From: Acanthosepion esculentum
Taxonomy: Eukaryota; Mollusca; Cephalopoda; Sepiida; Sepiidae
DNA: 64,000 nt
NCBI GenBank assembly: GCA_964036315.1
Contig: OZ038485.1
Location: 72,846,824 to 72,910,823 of the forward strand
Direction: 5' to 3'
The notes under the pieces were generated by a model that did not search any database, was not told the origin of the DNA, and saw only the letters and a list, made by a program, of their open reading frames with translations. A program made the translations under genes and the position numbers. Positions 39,135 to 52,065 of the stretch are shown here, in pieces; position 1 is the stretch's first letter; the number at the start of each line of letters is the position of its first letter.

Positions 39135-41372
39135 AATATGCAATATAACTTTGTGAAAACTGTTGAAACTTGTTGAAATCAATAGTTTTCGATCGATAAC
39201 ATATCGATTTTCAATAATTTTATTGGTTTTCTAAAGATTTCAATAAGTAAATCAATTTTACACGCAACCGTGTTTAACGTTGAAAAACAAGCCAAAACAG
39301 CTTGCTTTTGCACCTAAAATTCAATATTTTTCAAAACTTTGTAAAACTTAAAATTTGCAATATAACTTTGTGAAAACTGTTGAAACTTGTTGAAATCAAT
39401 ACTTTTCGATCGATAACATATCGATTTTCAATAATTTTATTGGTTTTCTAAAGATTTCAATAAGTAAATCAATTTTACACGCAACCGTGTTTAACGTTGA
39501 AAAACAAGCCAAAATAGCTTGCTTTTACACCTAAAATTCAATATTTTTCAAAACTTTGTAAAACTTAAAATTTGCAATATAACTTTGTGAAAACTGTTGA
39601 AACTTGTTGAAATCAATTCTTTTCGATCGATAACATATCGATTTTCACTAATTTTATTGGTTTTCTAAAGATTTCAATAAGTAAATCAATTTTACACGCA
39701 ACCGTGTTTAACGTTGAAAAACAAGCCAAAACAGCTTGCTTTTGCACCTAAAATTACATATTTTTCAAAACTTTGTAAAACTTAAAATTTGCAATATAAC
39801 TTTGTGAAAACTGTTGAAACTTGTTGAAATGAATACTTTTCGATCGGTAACATATCGATTTTCAATAATTTTATTGGTTTTCTAAAGATTTCAATAAGTA
39901 AATCAATTTTACAAACAACCGTGCTAAAGGTTGAAAAACAAGCCAAAACTGCTTGCTTTTACACCTAAAATTCAATATTTTTCAAAACTTTGTAAAACTT
40001 AAAATTTGCAATACAACTTTGTGAAAACTGTTGAAACTTGTTGAAATCAATACTTTTCGATCGATAACATATCGATTTTCAATAATTTTATTGGTTTTCT
40101 AAAGATTTCAATAAGTAAATCAATTTTACAAACAACAGTGTTTAACGTTGAAAAACAAGCCAAAACAGCTTGCTTTTACACCTAAAATTCAATATTTTTC
40201 AAAACTTTGTAAAACTTAAAATTTGCAATATAACTTTGTGAAAACTGTTGAAACTTGTTGAAATCAATAGTTTTCGATCGATAACATATCGATTTTCAAT
40301 AATTTTATTGGTTTTCTAAAGATTTCAATAAGTAAATCAATTTTACACGCAACCGTGTTTAACGTTGAAAAACAAGCCAAAACAGCTTGCTTTTGCACCT
40401 AAAATTCAATATTTTTCAAAACTTTGTAAAACTTAAAATTTGCAATATAACTTTGTGAAAACTGTTGAACCTTGTTGAAATGAATACTTTTCGATCGGTA
40501 ACATATCGATTTTCAATAATTTTATTGGTTTTCTAAAGATTTCAATAAGTAAATCAATTTTACAAACAACCGTGTTTAAGGGTGAAAAACAAGCCAAAAC
40601 AGCTTGCTTTTACACATAAAATTCAATATTTTTCAAAACTTTGTAAAACTTAAAATTTGCAATATAACTTTGTGAAAACTGTTGAAAATTGTTGAAATCA
40701 ATTCTTTTCGATCGATAACATATCGATTTTCACTAATTTTATTGATTTTCTAAAGATTTCAATAAGTAAATCAATTTTACACGCAACCGTGTTTAACGTT
40801 GAAAAACAAGCCAAAACAGCTTGCTTTTGCACCTAAAATTCAATATTTTTCAAAACTTTGTAAAACTTAAAATTTGCAATATAACTTTGTGAAAACTGTT
40901 GAAACTTGTTGAAATGAATACTTTTCGATCGGTAACATATCGATTTTCAATAATTTTATTGGTTTTCTAAAGATTTCAATAAGTAAATCAATTTTACAAA
41001 CAACCGTGCTAAAGGTTGAAAAACAAGCCAAAACTGCTTGCTTTTACACCTAAAATTCAATATTTTTCAAAATTTTGTAAAACTTAAAATTTGCAATATA
41101 ACTTTGTGAAAACTGTTGAAACTTGTTGAAATCAATACTTTTCGATCGATAACATATCTATTTTCAATAATTTTATTGGTTTTCTAAAGATTTCAATAAG
41201 TAAATCAATTTTACAAACAACAGTGTTTAACGTTGAAAAACAAGCCAAAACAGCTTGCTTTTACACCTAAAATTCAATATTTTTCAAAACTTTGTAAAAC
41301 TTAAAATTTGCAATATAACTTTGTGAAAACTGTTGAAACTTGTTGAAATCAATAGTTTTCGATCGATAACAT

Positions 41373-42024
41373 ATCGATTTTCAATAATTTTATTGGTTTT
41401 CTAAAGATTTCAATAAGTAAATCAATTTTACACGCAACCGTGTTTAACGTTGAAAAACAAGCCAAAACAGCTTGCTTTTGCACCTAAAATTCAATATTTT
41501 CCAAACTTTGTAAAACTTAAAATTTGCAATATAACTTTGTGAAAACTGTTGAAACTTGTTGAAATGAATACTTTTCGATCGGTAACATATCGATTTTCAA
41601 TAATTTTATTGGTTTTCTAAAGATTTCAATAAGTAAATCAATTTTACAAACAACCGTGTTTAAGGTTGAAAAACAAGCCAAAACAGCTTGCTTTTACACA
41701 TAAAATTCAATATTTTTCAAAACTTTGTAAAACTTAAAATTTGCAATATAACTTTGTGAAAACTGTTGAAAATTGTTGAAATCAATAGTTTTCGATCGAT
41801 AACATATCGATTTTCAATAATTTTATTGGTTTTCTAAAGATTTCAATAAGTAAATCAATTTTACACGCAACCGTGTTTAACGTTGAAAAACAAGCCAAAA
41901 CAGCTTGCTTTTACACCTAAAATTCAATATTTTTCAAAACTTTGTAAAACTTAAAATTTGCAATATAACTTTGTGAAAACTGTTGAAACTTGTTGAAATC
42001 AATAGTTTTCGATCGATAACATAT
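41373..42024 (+). repeat. Three-monomer insertion in block C with a one-base loss
   Basis: The offset between blocks A and C rises by 650 bp here, three monomers minus one base. The missing base lies in ATTTTCCAAAC at 41497-41507, where other copies have ATTTTTCAAAAC. The same rare variant appears at 47789-47799, 6292 bp away (29 monomers minus one base), followed by about 600 bp with the same order of states. That pair is probably a shared segment moved within the array. Confidence 0.75.
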
Positions 42025-43514
42025 AGATTTTCAATAATTTTATTGGTTTTCTAAAGATTTCAATAAGTAAATCAATTTTACAAACAACAGTGTTTAACGT
42101 TGAAAAACAAGCCAAAACAGCTTGCTTTTACACCTAAAATTCAATATTTTTCAAAACTTTGTAAAACTTAAAATTTGCAATATAACTTTGTGAAAACTGT
42201 TGAAACTTGTTGAAATCAATACTTTTCGATCGATAACATATCGATTTTCAATAATTTTATTGGTTTTCTAAAGATTTCAATAAGTAAATCAATTTTACAC
42301 GCAACCGTGTTTAACGTTGAAAAACAAGCCAAAATAGCTTGCTTTTACACCTAAAATTCAATATTTTTCAAAACTTTGTAAAACTTAAAATTTGCAATAT
42401 AACTTTGTGAAAACTGTTGAAACTTGTTGAAATCAATTCTTTTCGATCGATAACATATCGATTTTCACTAATTTTATTGGTTTTCTAAAGATTTCAATAA
42501 GTAAATCAATTTTACACGCAACCGTGTTTAACGTTGAAAAACAAGCCAAAACAGCTTGCTTTTGCACCTAAAATTCAATATTTTTCAAAACTTTGTAAAA
42601 CTTAAAATTTGCAATATAACTTTGTGAAAACTGTTGAAACTTGTTGAAATGAATACTTTTCGATCGGTAACATATCGATTTTCAATAATTTTATTGGTTT
42701 TCTAAAGATTTCAATAAGTAAATCAATTTTACAAACAACCGTGCTAAAGGTTGAAAAACAAGCCAAAACTGTTTGCTTTTACACCTAAAATTCAATATTT
42801 TTCAAAATTTTGTAAAACTTAAAATTTGCAATATAACTTTGTGAAAACTGTTGAAACTTGTTGAAATCAATACTTTTCGATCGATAACATATCTATTTTC
42901 AATAATTTTATTGGTTTTCTAAAGATTTCAATAAGTAAATCAATTTTACAAACAACAGTGTTTAACGTTGAAAAACAAGCCAAAACAGCTTGCTTTTACA
43001 CCTAAAATTCAATATTTTTCAAAACTTTGTAAAACTTAAAATTTGCAATATAACTTTGTGAAAACTGTTGAAACTTGTTGAAATCAATAGTTTTCGATCG
43101 ATAACATATCGATTTTCAATAATTTTATTGGTTTTCTAAAGATTTCAATAAGTAAATCAATTTTACACGCAACCGTGTTTAACGTTGAAAAACAAGCCAA
43201 AACAGCTTGCTTTTACACCTAAAATTCAATATTTTTCAAAACTTTGTAAAACTTAAAATTTGCAATATAACTTTGTGAAAACTGTTGAAACTTGTTGAAA
43301 TCAATTCTTTTCGATCGATAACATATCGATTTTCACTAATTTTATTGGTTTTCTAAAGATTTCAATAAGTAAATCAATTTTACACGCAACCGTGTTTAAC
43401 GTTGAAAAACAAGCCAAAACAGCTTGCTTTTGCACCTAAAATTACATATTTTTCAAAACTTTGTAAAACTTAAAATTTGCAATATAACTTTGTGAAAACT
43501 GTTGAAACTTGTTG

Positions 43515-46500
43515 AAATGAATACTTTTCGATCGGTAACATATCGATTTTCAATAATTTTATTGGTTTTCTAAAGATTTCAATAAGTAAATCAATTTTAC
43601 AAACAACCGTGCTAAAGGTTGAAAAACAAGCCAAAACTGCTTGCTTTTACACCTAAAATTCAATATTTTTCAAAACTTTGTAAAACTTAAAATTTGCAAT
43701 ACAACTTTGTGAAAACTGTTGAAACTTGTTGAAATCAATACTTTTCGATCGATAACATATCGATTTTCAATAATTTTATTGGTTTTCTAAAGATTTCAAT
43801 AAGTAAATCAATTTTACAAACAACAGTGTTTAACGTTGAAAAACAAGCCAAAACAGCTTGCTTTTACACCTAAAATTCAATATTTTTCAAAACTTTGTAA
43901 AACTTAAAATTTGCAATATAACTTTGTGAAAACTGTTGAAACTTGTTGAAATGAATACTTTTCGATCGGTAACATATCGATTTTCAATAATTTTATTGGT
44001 TTTCTAAAGATTTCAATAAGTAAATCAATTTTACACGCAACCGTGTTTAACGTTGAAAAACAAGCCAAAATAGCTTGCTTTTACACCTAAAATTCAATAT
44101 TTTTCAAAACTTTGTAAAACTTAAAATTTGCAATATAACTTTGTGAAAACTGTTGAAACTTGTTGAAATCAATTCTTTTCGATCGATAACATATCGATTT
44201 TCACTAATTTTATTGGTTTTCTAAAGATTTCAATAAGTAAATCAATTTTACACGCAACCGTGTTTAACGTTGAAAAACAAGCCAAAACTGTTTGCTTTTA
44301 CACCTAAAATTCAATATTTTTCAAAATTTTGTAAAACTTAAAATTTGCAATATAACTTTGTGAAAACTGTTGAAACTTGTTGAAATCAATACTTTTCGAT
44401 CGATAACATATCTATTTTCAATAATTTTATTGGTTTTCTAAAGATTTCAATAAGTAAATCAATTTTACAAACAACAGTGTTTAACGTTGAAAAACAAGCC
44501 AAAACAGCTTGCTTTTACACCTAAAATTCAATATTTTTCAAAACATTGTAAAACTTAAAATTTGCAATATAACTTTGTGAAAACTGTTGAAACTTGTTGA
44601 AATCAATAGTTTTCGATCGATAACATATCGATTTTCAATAATTTTATTGGTTTTCTAAAGATTTCAATAAGTAAATCAATTTTACACGCAACCGTGTTTA
44701 ACGTTGAAAAACAAGCCAAAACAGCTTGCTTTTACACCTAAAATTCAATATTTTTCAAAACTTTGTAAAACTTAAAATTTGCAATATAACTTTGTGAAAA
44801 CTGTTGAAACTTGTTGAAATCAATAGTTTTCGATCGATAACATATAGATTTTCAATAATTTTATTGGTTTTCTAAAGATTTCAATAAGTAAATCAATTTT
44901 ACAAACAACAGTGTTTAACGTTGAAAAACAAGCCAAAACAGCTTGCTTTTACACCTAAAATTCAATATTTTTCAAAACTTTGTAAAACTTAAAATTTGCA
45001 ATATAACTTTGTGAAAACTGTTGAAACTTGTTGAAATCAATTCTTTTCGATCGATAACATATCGATTTTCACTAATTTTATTGGTTTTCTAAAGATTTCA
45101 ATAAGTAAATCAATTTTACACGCAACCGTGTTTAACGTTGAAAAACAAGCCAAAACAGCTTGCTTTTGCACCTAAAATTACATATTTTTCAAAACTTTGT
45201 AAAACTTAAAATTTGCAATATAACTTTGTGAAAACTGTTGAAACTTGTTGAAATGAATACTTTTCGATCGGTAACATATCGATTTTCAATAATTTTATTG
45301 GTTTTCTAAAGATTTCAATAAGTAAATCAATTTTACAAACAACCGTGCTAAAGGTTGAAAAACAAGCCAAAACTGCTTGCTTTTACACCTAAAATTCAAT
45401 ATTTTTCAAAACTTTGTAAAACTTAAAATTTGCAATACAACTTTGTGAAAACTGTTGAAACTTGTTGAAATCAATACTTTTCGATCGATAACATATCGAT
45501 TTTCAATAATTTTATTGGTTTTCTAAAGATTTCAATAAGTAAATCAATTTTACAAACAACAGTGTTTAACGTTGAAAAACAAGCCAAAACAGCTTGCTTT
45601 TACACCTAAAATTCAATATTTTTCAAAACTTTGTAAAACTTAAAATTTGCAATATAACTTTGTGAAAACTGTTGAAACTTGTTGAAATGAATACTTTTCG
45701 ATCGGTAACATATCGATTTTCAATAATTTTATTGGTTTTCTAAAGATTTCAATAAGTAAATCAATTTTACAAACAACCGTGCTAAAGGTTGAAAAACAAG
45801 CCAAAACTGCTTGCTTTTACACCTAAAATTCAATATTTTTCAAACTTTTGTAAAACTTAAAATTTGCAATATAACTTTGTGAAAACTGTTGAAACTTGTT
45901 GAAATCAATACTTTTCGATCGATAACATATCTATTTTCAATAATTTTATTGGTTTTCTAAAGATTTCAATAAGTAAATCAATTTTACAAACAACAGTGTT
46001 TAACGTTGAAAAACAAGCCAAAACAGCTTGCTTTTACACCTAAAATTCAATATTTTTCAAAACTTTGTAAAACTTAAAATTTGCAATATAACTTTGTGAA
46101 AACTGTTGAAACTTGTTGAAATCAATACTTTTCGATCGATAACATATCGATTTTCAATAATTTTATTGGTTTTCTAAAGATTTCAATAAGTAAATCAATT
46201 TTACACGCAACCGTGTTTAACGTTGAAAAACAAGCCAAAATAGCTTGCTTTTACACCTAAAATTCAATATTTTTCAAAACTTTGTAAAACTTAAAATTTG
46301 CAATATAACTTTGTGAAAACTGTTGAAACTTGTTGAAATCAATTCTTTTCGATCGATAACATATCGATTTTCACTAATTTTATTGGTTTTCTAAAGATTT
46401 CAATAAGTAAATCAATTTTACACGCAACCGTGTTTAACGTTGAAAAACAAGCCAAAACAGCTTGCTTTTGCACCTAAAATTACATATTTTTCAAAACTTT

Positions 46501-47700
46501 GTAAAACTTAAAATTTGCAATATAACTTTGTGAAAACTGTTGAAACTTGTTGAAATGAATACTTTTCGATCGGTAACATATCGATTTTCAATAATTTTAT
46601 TGGTTTTCTAAAGATTTCAATAAGTAAATCAATTTTACAAACAACCGTGCTAAAGGTTGAAAAACAAGCCAAAACTGCTTGCTTTTACACCTAAAATTCA
46701 ATATTTTTCAAAACTTTGTAAAACTTAAAATTTGCAATACAACTTTGTGAAAACTGTTGAAACTTGTTGAAATCAATACTTTTCGATCGATAACATATCG
46801 ATTTTCAATAATTTTATTGGTTTTCTAAAGATTTCAATAAGTAAATCAATTTTACAAACAACAGTGTTTAACGTTGAAAAACAAGCCAAAACAGCTTGCT
46901 TTTACACCTAAAATTCAATATTTTTCAAAACTTTGTAAAACTTAAAATTTGCAATATAACTTTGTGAAAACTGTTGAAACTTGTTGAAATCAATAGTTTT
47001 CGATCGATAACATATCGATTTTCAATAATTTTATTGGTTTTCTAAAGATTTCAATAAGTAAATCAATTTTACACGCAACCGTGTTTAACGTTGAAAAACA
47101 AGCCAAAACAGCTTGCTTTTGCACCTAAAATTCAATATTTTTAAAAACTTTGTAAAACTTAAAATTTGCAATATAACTTTGTGAAAACTGTTGAAACTTG
47201 TTGAAATGAATACTTTTCGATCGGTAACATATCGATTTTCAATAATTTTATTGGTTTTCTAAAGATTTCAATAAGTAAATCAATTTTACAAACAACCGTG
47301 CTAAAGGTTGAAAAACAAGCCAAAACTGCTTGCTTTTACACCTAAAATTCAATATTTTTCAAACTTTTGTAAAACTTAAAATTTGCAATATAACTTTGTG
47401 AAAACTGTTGAAACTTGTTGAAATCAATACTTTTCGATCGATAACATATCTATTTTCAATAATTTTATTGGTTTTCTAAAGATTTCAATAAGTAAATCAA
47501 TTTTACAAACAACAGTGTTTAACGTTGAAAAACAAGCCAAAACAGCTTGCTTTTACACCTAAAATTCAATATTTTTCAAAACTTTGTAAAACTTAAAATT
47601 TGCAATATAACTTTGTGAAAACTGTTGAAACATGTTGAAATGAATACTTTTCGATCGGTAACATATCGATTTTCAATAATTTTATTGGTTTTCTAAAGAT
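43515..47700 (+). repeat. Local expansion with 6-, 7-, 8- and 13-monomer spacings
   Basis: The tracers multiply here. TTACAT is at 43442, 45178 and 46480 (8 and 6 monomers apart). CAATACAAC is near 43698, 45434 and 46736. CTGTTTGC is near 42769 and 44288 (7 monomers). CAAACTTTTG is at 45841 and 47360 (7 monomers). ATATAGATT is at 42021 and 44842 (13 monomers). The region is assembled from block-C-type monomers and occupies the place that block B holds in super-unit 1. It looks like repeated short unequal exchanges. Private changes are ATTTTTAAAAAC near 47140 and GAAACATG near 47629. Confidence 0.85.
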
Positions 47701-50700
47701 TTCAATAAGTAAATCAATTTTACAAACAACCGTGTTTAACGTTGAAAAACAAGCCAAAACAGCTTGCTTTTGCACCTAAAATTCAATATTTTCCAAACTT
47801 TGTAAAACTTAAAATTTGCAATATAACTTTGTGAAAACTGTTGAAACTTGTTGAAATGAATACTTTTCGATCGGTAACATATCGATTTTCAATAATTTTA
47901 TTGGTTTTCTAAAGATTTCAATAAGTAAATCAATTTTACAAACAACCGTGTTTAAGGTTGAAAAACAAGCCAAAACAGCTTGCTTTTACACATAAAATTC
48001 AATATTTTTCAAAACTTTGTAAAACTTAAAATTTGCAATATAACTTTGTGAAAACTGTTGAAAATTGTTGAAATCAATAGTTTTCGATCGATAACATATC
48101 GATTTTCAATAATTTTATTGGTTTTCTAAAGATTTCAATAAGTAAATCAATTTTACAAACAACCGTGTTTAAGGTTGAAAAACAAGCCAAAACAGCTTGC
48201 TTTTACACATAAAATTCAATATTTTTCAAAACTTTGTAAAACTTAAAATTTGCAATATAACTTTGTGAAAACTGTTGAAACTTGTTGAAATGAATACTTT
48301 TCGATCGGTAACATATCGATTTTCAATAATTTTATTGGTTTTCTAAAGATTTCAATAAGTAAATCAATTTTACAAACAACCGTGTTTAAGGTTGAAAAAC
48401 AAGCCAAAACTGCTTGCTTTTACACCTAAAATTCAATATTTTTCAAAACTTTGTAAAACTTAAAATTTGCAATATAACTTTGTGAAAACTGTTGAAACTT
48501 GTTGAAATCAATACTTTTCGATCGATAACATATCGATTTTCAATAATTTTATTGGTTTTCTAAAGATTTCAATAAGTAAATCAATTTTACACGCAACCGT
48601 GTTTAACGTTGAAAAACAAGCCAAAACAGCTTGCTTTTACACCTAAAATTCAATATTTTTCAAAACTTTGTAAAACTTAAAATTTGCAATATAACTTTGT
48701 GAAAACTGTTGAAACTTGTTGAAATCAATAGTTTTCGATCGATAACATATCGATTTTCAATAATTTTATTGGTTTTCTAAAGATTTCAATAAGTAAATCA
48801 ATTTTACACGCAACCGTGTTTAACGTTGAAAAACAAGCCAAAACAGCTTGCTTTTACACCTAAAATTCAATATTTTTCAAAACTTTGTAAAACTTAAAAT
48901 TTGCAATATAACTTTGTGAAAACTGTTGAAACTTGTTGAAATCAATAGTTTTCGATCGGTAACATATCGATTTTCAATAATTTTATTGGTTTTCTAAAGA
49001 TTTCAATAAGTAAATCAATTTTACAAACAACCGTGTTTAAGGTTGAAAAACAAGCCAAAACAGCTTGCTTTTACACATAAAATTCAATATTTTTCAAAAC
49101 TTTGTAAAACTTAAAATTTGCAATATAACTTTGTGAAAACTGTTGAAACTTGTTGAAATGAATACTTTTCGATCGGTAACATATCGATTTTCAATAATTT
49201 TATTGGTTTTCTAAAGATTTCAATAAGTAAATCAATTTTACAAACAACCGTGTTTAAGGTTGAAAAACAAGCCAAAACTGCTTGCTTTTACACCTAAAAT
49301 TCAATATTTTTCAAAACTTTGTAAAACTTAAAATTTGCAATATAACTTTGTGAAAACTGTTGAAACTTGTTGAAATCAATACTTTTCGATCGATAACATA
49401 TCGATTTTCAATAATTTTATTGGTTTTCTAAAGATTTCAATAAGTAAATCAATTTTACAAACAACAGTGTTTAACGTTGAAAAAAAAGCCAAAACAGCTT
49501 GCTTTTACACATAAAATTCAATATTTTTCAAAACTTTGTAAAACTTAAAATTTGCAATATAACTTTGTGAAAACTGTTGAAAATTGTTGAAATCAATAGT
49601 TTTCGATCGATAACATATCGATTTTCAATAATTTTATTGGTTTTCTAAAGATTTCAATAAGTAAATCAATTTTACACGCAACCGTGTTTAACGTTGAAAA
49701 ACAAGCCAAAACAGCTTGCTTTTACACCTAAAATTCAATATTTTTCAAAACTTTGTAAAACTTAAAATTTGCAATATAACTTTGTGAAAACTGTTGAAAC
49801 TTGTTGAAATCAATAGTTTTCGATCGATAACATATCGATTTTCAATAATTTTATTGGTTTTCTAAAGATTTCAATAAGTAAATCAATTTTACACGCAACC
49901 GTGTTTAACGTTGAAAAACAAGCCAAAACAGCTTGCTTTTACACCTAAAATTCAATATTTTTCAAAACTTTGTAAAACTTAAAATTTGCAATATAATTTT
50001 GTGAAAACTGTTGAAACTTGTTGAAATGAATCCTTTCCAATCGGTAACATATCGATTTTCAATAATTTTATTGGTTTTTTAAAGATTTCAATAAGTAAAT
50101 CAATTTTACAAACAACAGTGTTTAACGTTGAAAAACAAGCCAAAACAGCTTGCTTTTACACCTAAAATTCAATATTTTTCAAAACTTTGTAAAACTTAAA
50201 ATTTGCAATATAACTTTGTGAAAACTGTTGAAACTTGTTGAAATGAATACTTTTCGATCGGTAACATATCGATTTTCAATAATTTTATTGGTTTTCTAAA
50301 GATTTCAATAAGTAAATCAATTTTACAAACAACCGTGTTTAAGGTTGAAAAACAAGCCAAAACAGCTTGCTTTTACACATAAAATTCAATATTTTTCAAA
50401 ACTTTGTAAAACTTAAAATTTGCAATATAACTTTGTGAAAACTGTTGAAAATTGTTGAAATCAATAGTTTTCGATCGATAACATATCGATTTTCAATAAT
50501 TTTATTGGTTTTCTAAAGATTTCAATAAGTAAATCAATTTTACAAACAAGAGTGTTTAACGTTGAAAAACAAGCCAAAACAGCTTGCTTTTACACCTAAA
50601 ATTCAATATTTTTCAAAACTTTGTAAAACTTAAAATTTGCAATATAACTTTGTGAAAACTGTTGAAACTTGTTGAAATCAATAGTTTTCGATCGATAACA

Positions 50701-52065
50701 TATCGATTTTCAATAATTTTATTGGTTTTCTAAAGATTTCAATAAGTAAATCAATTTTACAAACAACCGTGTTTAAGGTTGAAAAACAAGCCAAAACAGC
50801 TTGCTTTTACACATAAAATTCAATATTTTTCAAAACTTTGTAAAACTTAAAATTTGCAATATAACTTTGTGAAAACTGTTGAAACTTGTTGAAATGAATA
50901 CTTTTCGATCGGTAACATATCGATTTTCAATAATTTTATTGGTTTTCTAAAGATTTCAATAAGTAAATCAATTTTACAAACAACCGTGTTTAAGGTTGAA
51001 AAACAAGCCAAAACTGCTTGCTTTTACACCTAAAATTCAATATTTTTCAAAACTTTGTAAAACTTAAAATTTGCAATATAACTTTGTGAAAACTGTTGAA
51101 AATTGTTGAAATCAATAGTTTTCGATCGATAACATATCGATTTTCAATAATTTTATTGGTTTTCTAAAGATTTCAATAAGTAAATCAATTTTACACGCAA
51201 CCGTGTTTAACGTTGAAAAACAAGCCAAAACAGCTTGCTTTTACACCTAAAATTCAATATTTTTCAAAACTTTGTAAAACTTAAAATTTGCAATATAACT
51301 TTGTGAAAACTGTTGAAACTTGTTGAAATCAATAGTTTTCGATCGGTAACATATCGATTTTCAATAATTTTATTGGTTTTCTAAAGATTTCAATAAGTAA
51401 ATCAATTTTACAAACAACCGTGTTTAAGGTTGAAAAACAAGCCAAAACAGCTTGCTTTTACACATAAAATTCAATATTTTTCAAAACTTTGTAAAACTTA
51501 AAATTTGCAATATAACTTTGTGAAAACTGTTGAAACTTGTTGAAATGAATACTTTTCGATCGGTAACATATCGATTTTCAATAATTTTATTGGTTTTCTA
51601 AAGATTTCAATAAGTAAATCAATTTTACAAACAACCGTGTTTAAGGTTGAAAAACAAGCCAAAACTGCTTGCTTTTACACCTAAAATTCAATATTTTTCA
51701 AAACTTTGTAAAACTTAAAATTTGCAATATAACTTTGTGAAAACTGTTGAAAATTGTTGAAATCAATAGTTTTCGATCGATAACATATCGATTTTCAATA
51801 ATTTTATTGGTTTTCTAAAGATTTCAATAAGTAAATCAATTTTACACGCAACCGTGTTTAACGTTGAAAAACAAGCCAAAACAGCTTGCTTTTACACCTA
51901 AAATTCAATATTTTTCAAAACTTTGTAAAACTTAAAATTTGCAATATAACTTTGTGAAAACTGTTGAAACTTGTTGAAATCAATAGTTTTCGATCGATAA
52001 CATATCGATTTTCAATAATTTTATTGGTTTTCTAAAGATTTCAATAAGTAAATCAATTTTACACG
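47700..52065 (+). repeat. Mosaic region with a 10/11-monomer duplication
   Basis: TCCTTTCCAA is at 50031 and again at 52201, 2170 bp (10 monomers) apart. The recombinant CAATAG/CGATCGG state is near 48955 and 51342, 2387 bp (11 monomers) apart; the second copy lacks the monomer that holds AAAAAAAGCC near 49480. The order AAGGTTG/ACATAAAA, GAATAC, ACTGC also matches the 430-870 and 2600-3030 stretches at the start of the window. Private changes are few, for example ACAAACAAGAG near 50545. Confidence 0.82.

Larger units (their letters stand above)
33570..43514 (+). repeat. Block C: copy of 5.36-14.22 kb with two internal insertions
   Basis: The shift to block A and its upstream part is 28211 bp at the start (boundary variant 5380/33591; TTAACG at 8461/36672). 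It becomes 28210 bp after a private A loss at 37399-37401, 28644 bp after two extra monomers at about 38.7-39.1 kb, and 29294 bp after about three extra monomers (less one base) at 41.4-42.0 kb. Tracers after the insertions are AATATGC at 39135, TTACAT at 39754, GTTGAACC at 40470, ATTGATTTTC at 40741, ATATAGATT at 42021 and CTGTTTGC near 42769. The match is lost near 43514-43600. Confidence 0.9.
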
